A stretch of DNA of 64,000 nucleotides, from contig CM055275.1 in the NCBI GenBank assembly GCA_029237695.1, positions 83,942,068-84,006,067 on the forward strand, given 5' to 3'. This document shows, one piece after another, positions 62,982 through 64,000 of the stretch. Position numbers and translations under genes: made by a program. Each line of letters starts with the position of its first letter. Position 1 is the first letter of the stretch. This DNA comes from Conchocele bisecta (taxonomy: Eukaryota > Mollusca > Bivalvia > Lucinida > Thyasiridae). Below the pieces are notes generated by a model. The model saw nothing but the letters and a program-made list of their open reading frames with translations. It had not been told where the DNA came from and did no database searches.

Positions 62982-63524
62982 ATGATAACGCCAGAAACTA
63001 GAGCAGAAATAGAAAGTTTGAGAAGAGAAGCCGAATCTCTAGGGATTACTTATAGTACACGGTTGAGAGTTAGGGGGTTGACAAAGCTGATAAATGCCAC
63101 AAAGAATGAGGCGTTTATGAAATTTACCCGCGCCTATAAAAGAGGGGCATTTACAAATCTCTCACTAGCGGATGAAGTTGGTAACAGAATTCAAAACGAA
63201 AGTATTGCGGAGTTAAGGGCTAGTGTAATAAAACCTTCAAGCACCAATAATTTGTCCCAAATTAGACACACAGGTGGCCCAATACAAAATAAAAGATCTC
63301 TCGTTCGCGCGATAGTGGAAAAAGGTGAAGAAATATTGGGGGCTCACGATGAAACATTGGAAAAGGTAGAAAATGGAAGACGGGTAGTTACATTATCCTT
63401 TCGTAAAAACATTAACATTAACGAGTCTGAACGCATGTCCGAGAAACTCGCTCCGTATCTAACAACCAATTTTTATTTGAGATATTCATATTCTTACAAG
63501 CTAGAACAATATGGAGGAAATTAA
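62982..63524 (+). CDS. Polymerase-like N-terminal frame 1 of the virus-like element
   Basis: 180 codons from ATG at 62982 to TAA at 63522-63524. Lysine- and arginine-rich, with predicted helices (AEIESLRREAESLG, 9-22) and a C-terminal part ending LTTNFYLRYSYSY (159-171). In my reading the last ~50 residues resemble the start of the N-terminal domain of Polinton-type polymerases. If so, this frame and the next two are one broken gene. The alternative is a separate small protein overlapping the next frame by 14 bp. No start-site evidence beyond the shared promoter arm. Confidence 0.55.
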   Translation: MITPETRAEIESLRREAESLGITYSTRLRVRGLTKLINATKNEAFMKFTRAYKRGAFTNLSLADEVGNRIQNESIAELRASVIKPSSTNNLSQIRHTGGPIQNKRSLVRAIVEKGEEILGAHDETLEKVENGRRVVTLSFRKNININESERMSEKLAPYLTTNFYLRYSYSYKLEQYGGN

Positions 63525-63705
63525 AAATGGAAAACCTGTAACTATAATAATGCACAAAAATCTCGGTGGTAGCGAACCACTATCATCAATGAAAACAGTT
63601 AAAAAATGGCTGTCAGATAAGGAGCAAACACGAATAATGTCCGACAAAATAGACAGACCGAATACAAAGTGGAAGTTTGTAAGAGTGTGGGAGAGGTTTT
63701 CGTAA
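63511..63705 (+). CDS. Polymerase-like N-terminal frame 2
   Basis: 64 codons, ATG at 63511 inside the end of the previous frame (14-bp overlap), stop TAA at 63703-63705. It has VKKWLSDKEQTR (29-40) and NTKWKFVRV (51-59), which continue the pattern expected after frame 1. It then ends abruptly while the third frame carries on. This may be a real overlapping gene, a frameshift mutation, a sequencing error or recoding. Confidence 0.45.
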   Translation: MEEIKNGKPVTIIMHKNLGGSEPLSSMKTVKKWLSDKEQTRIMSDKIDRPNTKWKFVRVWERFS

Positions 63706-64000
63706 AGCTAATACAGGGTAGTAGGGGAATAGATTTGGGACTACAATCCAAAGAAGCAGCAGGAGGAGAACTTCCAGAATGGCTGAAGAATAAAAAAGGT
63801 ATGTATTCTTTAGATAAGTATAATGACGACCTTTGTCTGTTCAGGTGTCTAGCTATGCATATGACAGATAAAAGACCCGACAGATGTACAGAAAAGGCGA
63901 AAGAACTTAGTAAGCAATATTTTGGTAGTAATGTGGTTTCACCAATTCCTTTTTCAGATCTGAAAAAGGTTGAAGAGTTTTTTAAAATCGGTATAGAAGT
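63626..64000 (+). pseudogene. Polymerase-like frame 3, open to the window edge (family-B polymerase N-terminus?)
   Basis: This frame is open from just after a TAA (63623-63625) to the end of the window without an in-frame ATG until about 63798. So it is either the continuation of frame 2 after a frameshift near 63680-63705 or a fragment. It contains LPEWLKNKKG and DDLCLFRCLAMH. A 'WLKNKK...D.LCLFRCLA.H' order is, from memory, typical of the region before the exonuclease domain in Polinton/adintovirus DNA polymerases, which copy the element by protein priming. The catalytic motifs would lie beyond the window. Confidence 0.5.

Larger units (their letters stand above)
62340..64000. mobile_element. 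Polinton/Maverick-like (adintovirus-like) element, left part
   Basis: From about 62340 the sequence changes character: repeats stop, and compact, divergent small genes begin with a short shared intergenic region. A zinc-finger gene lies on the minus strand and polymerase-like frames on the plus strand. The polymerase-like frames carry a 'DDLCLFRCLAMH' stretch that I associate with the N-terminal part of Polinton/adintovirus family-B polymerases; that is recall, not a search. The left boundary is a guess and no target duplication was found. The element runs off the window. Alternatives are another large DNA-virus fragment or a different self-synthesising transposon. Confidence 0.6.

Overview
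The window is animal nuclear DNA, and most probably from a bivalve mollusc. It carries intron-rich genes with GT-AG splice sites, a metazoan receptor guanylate cyclase and a Tctex1-type dynein light chain. It also has a very dense load of short palindromic (MITE-like) repeats, some of which resemble dispersed repeats I associate with bivalve genomes (the AGCTCACC...GGCCATCATGGCCC repeat and the '...GTTAAACACCAACAAACAAAC' SINE tail). The species assignment is inference. No bacterial operon, CRISPR array or canonical tRNA/rRNA gene is visible.

Layout. Bases 1-46970 are almost gene-free. The only convincing gene there is an intronless Tctex1-domain protein on the minus strand (22191-22754). The rest is a mosaic of at least a dozen repeat families, often nested. 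They include a 434-bp SINE with a 10-bp target duplication, a ~510-bp TTAA-flanked MITE, fold-back elements, and composite elements built of an inverted-repeat-bounded module joined to a ~150-bp hairpin. A 100-bp tandem satellite (8607-10450) lies inside one end of a TTAA MITE.

Bases 46974-59798 (minus strand) hold nine exons encoding the last 366 residues of a receptor-type guanylate cyclase. They cover the end of the kinase-homology domain, the dimerisation helix and a complete cyclase domain with all expected catalytic and guanine-selecting residues. The nine exons join in one frame without a stop. The introns are filled with the same repeat families; one holds a ~105-bp minisatellite of about 17 copies. 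The 5' exons (ligand-binding and membrane parts) were not found before the window ends.

Bases 59799-62340 are repeats plus a 107-base G tract. From about 62340 to the right edge lies what looks like the left part of a Polinton/Maverick-like (adintovirus-like) DNA element. It has a small zinc-finger gene on the minus strand. Divergent from it are reading frames that resemble the N-terminal part of a family-B DNA polymerase, broken into three frames. The two divergent genes share an identical 25-bp promoter-proximal sequence arranged as an inverted repeat.

The most unusual features are (1) two independent ~100-bp satellites that each contain the end of a local MITE, (2) several composite families sharing one junction motif and architecture, (3) many nested insertions whose target sites can be read from intact copies, and (4) the duplicated promoter sequence in the virus-like element.
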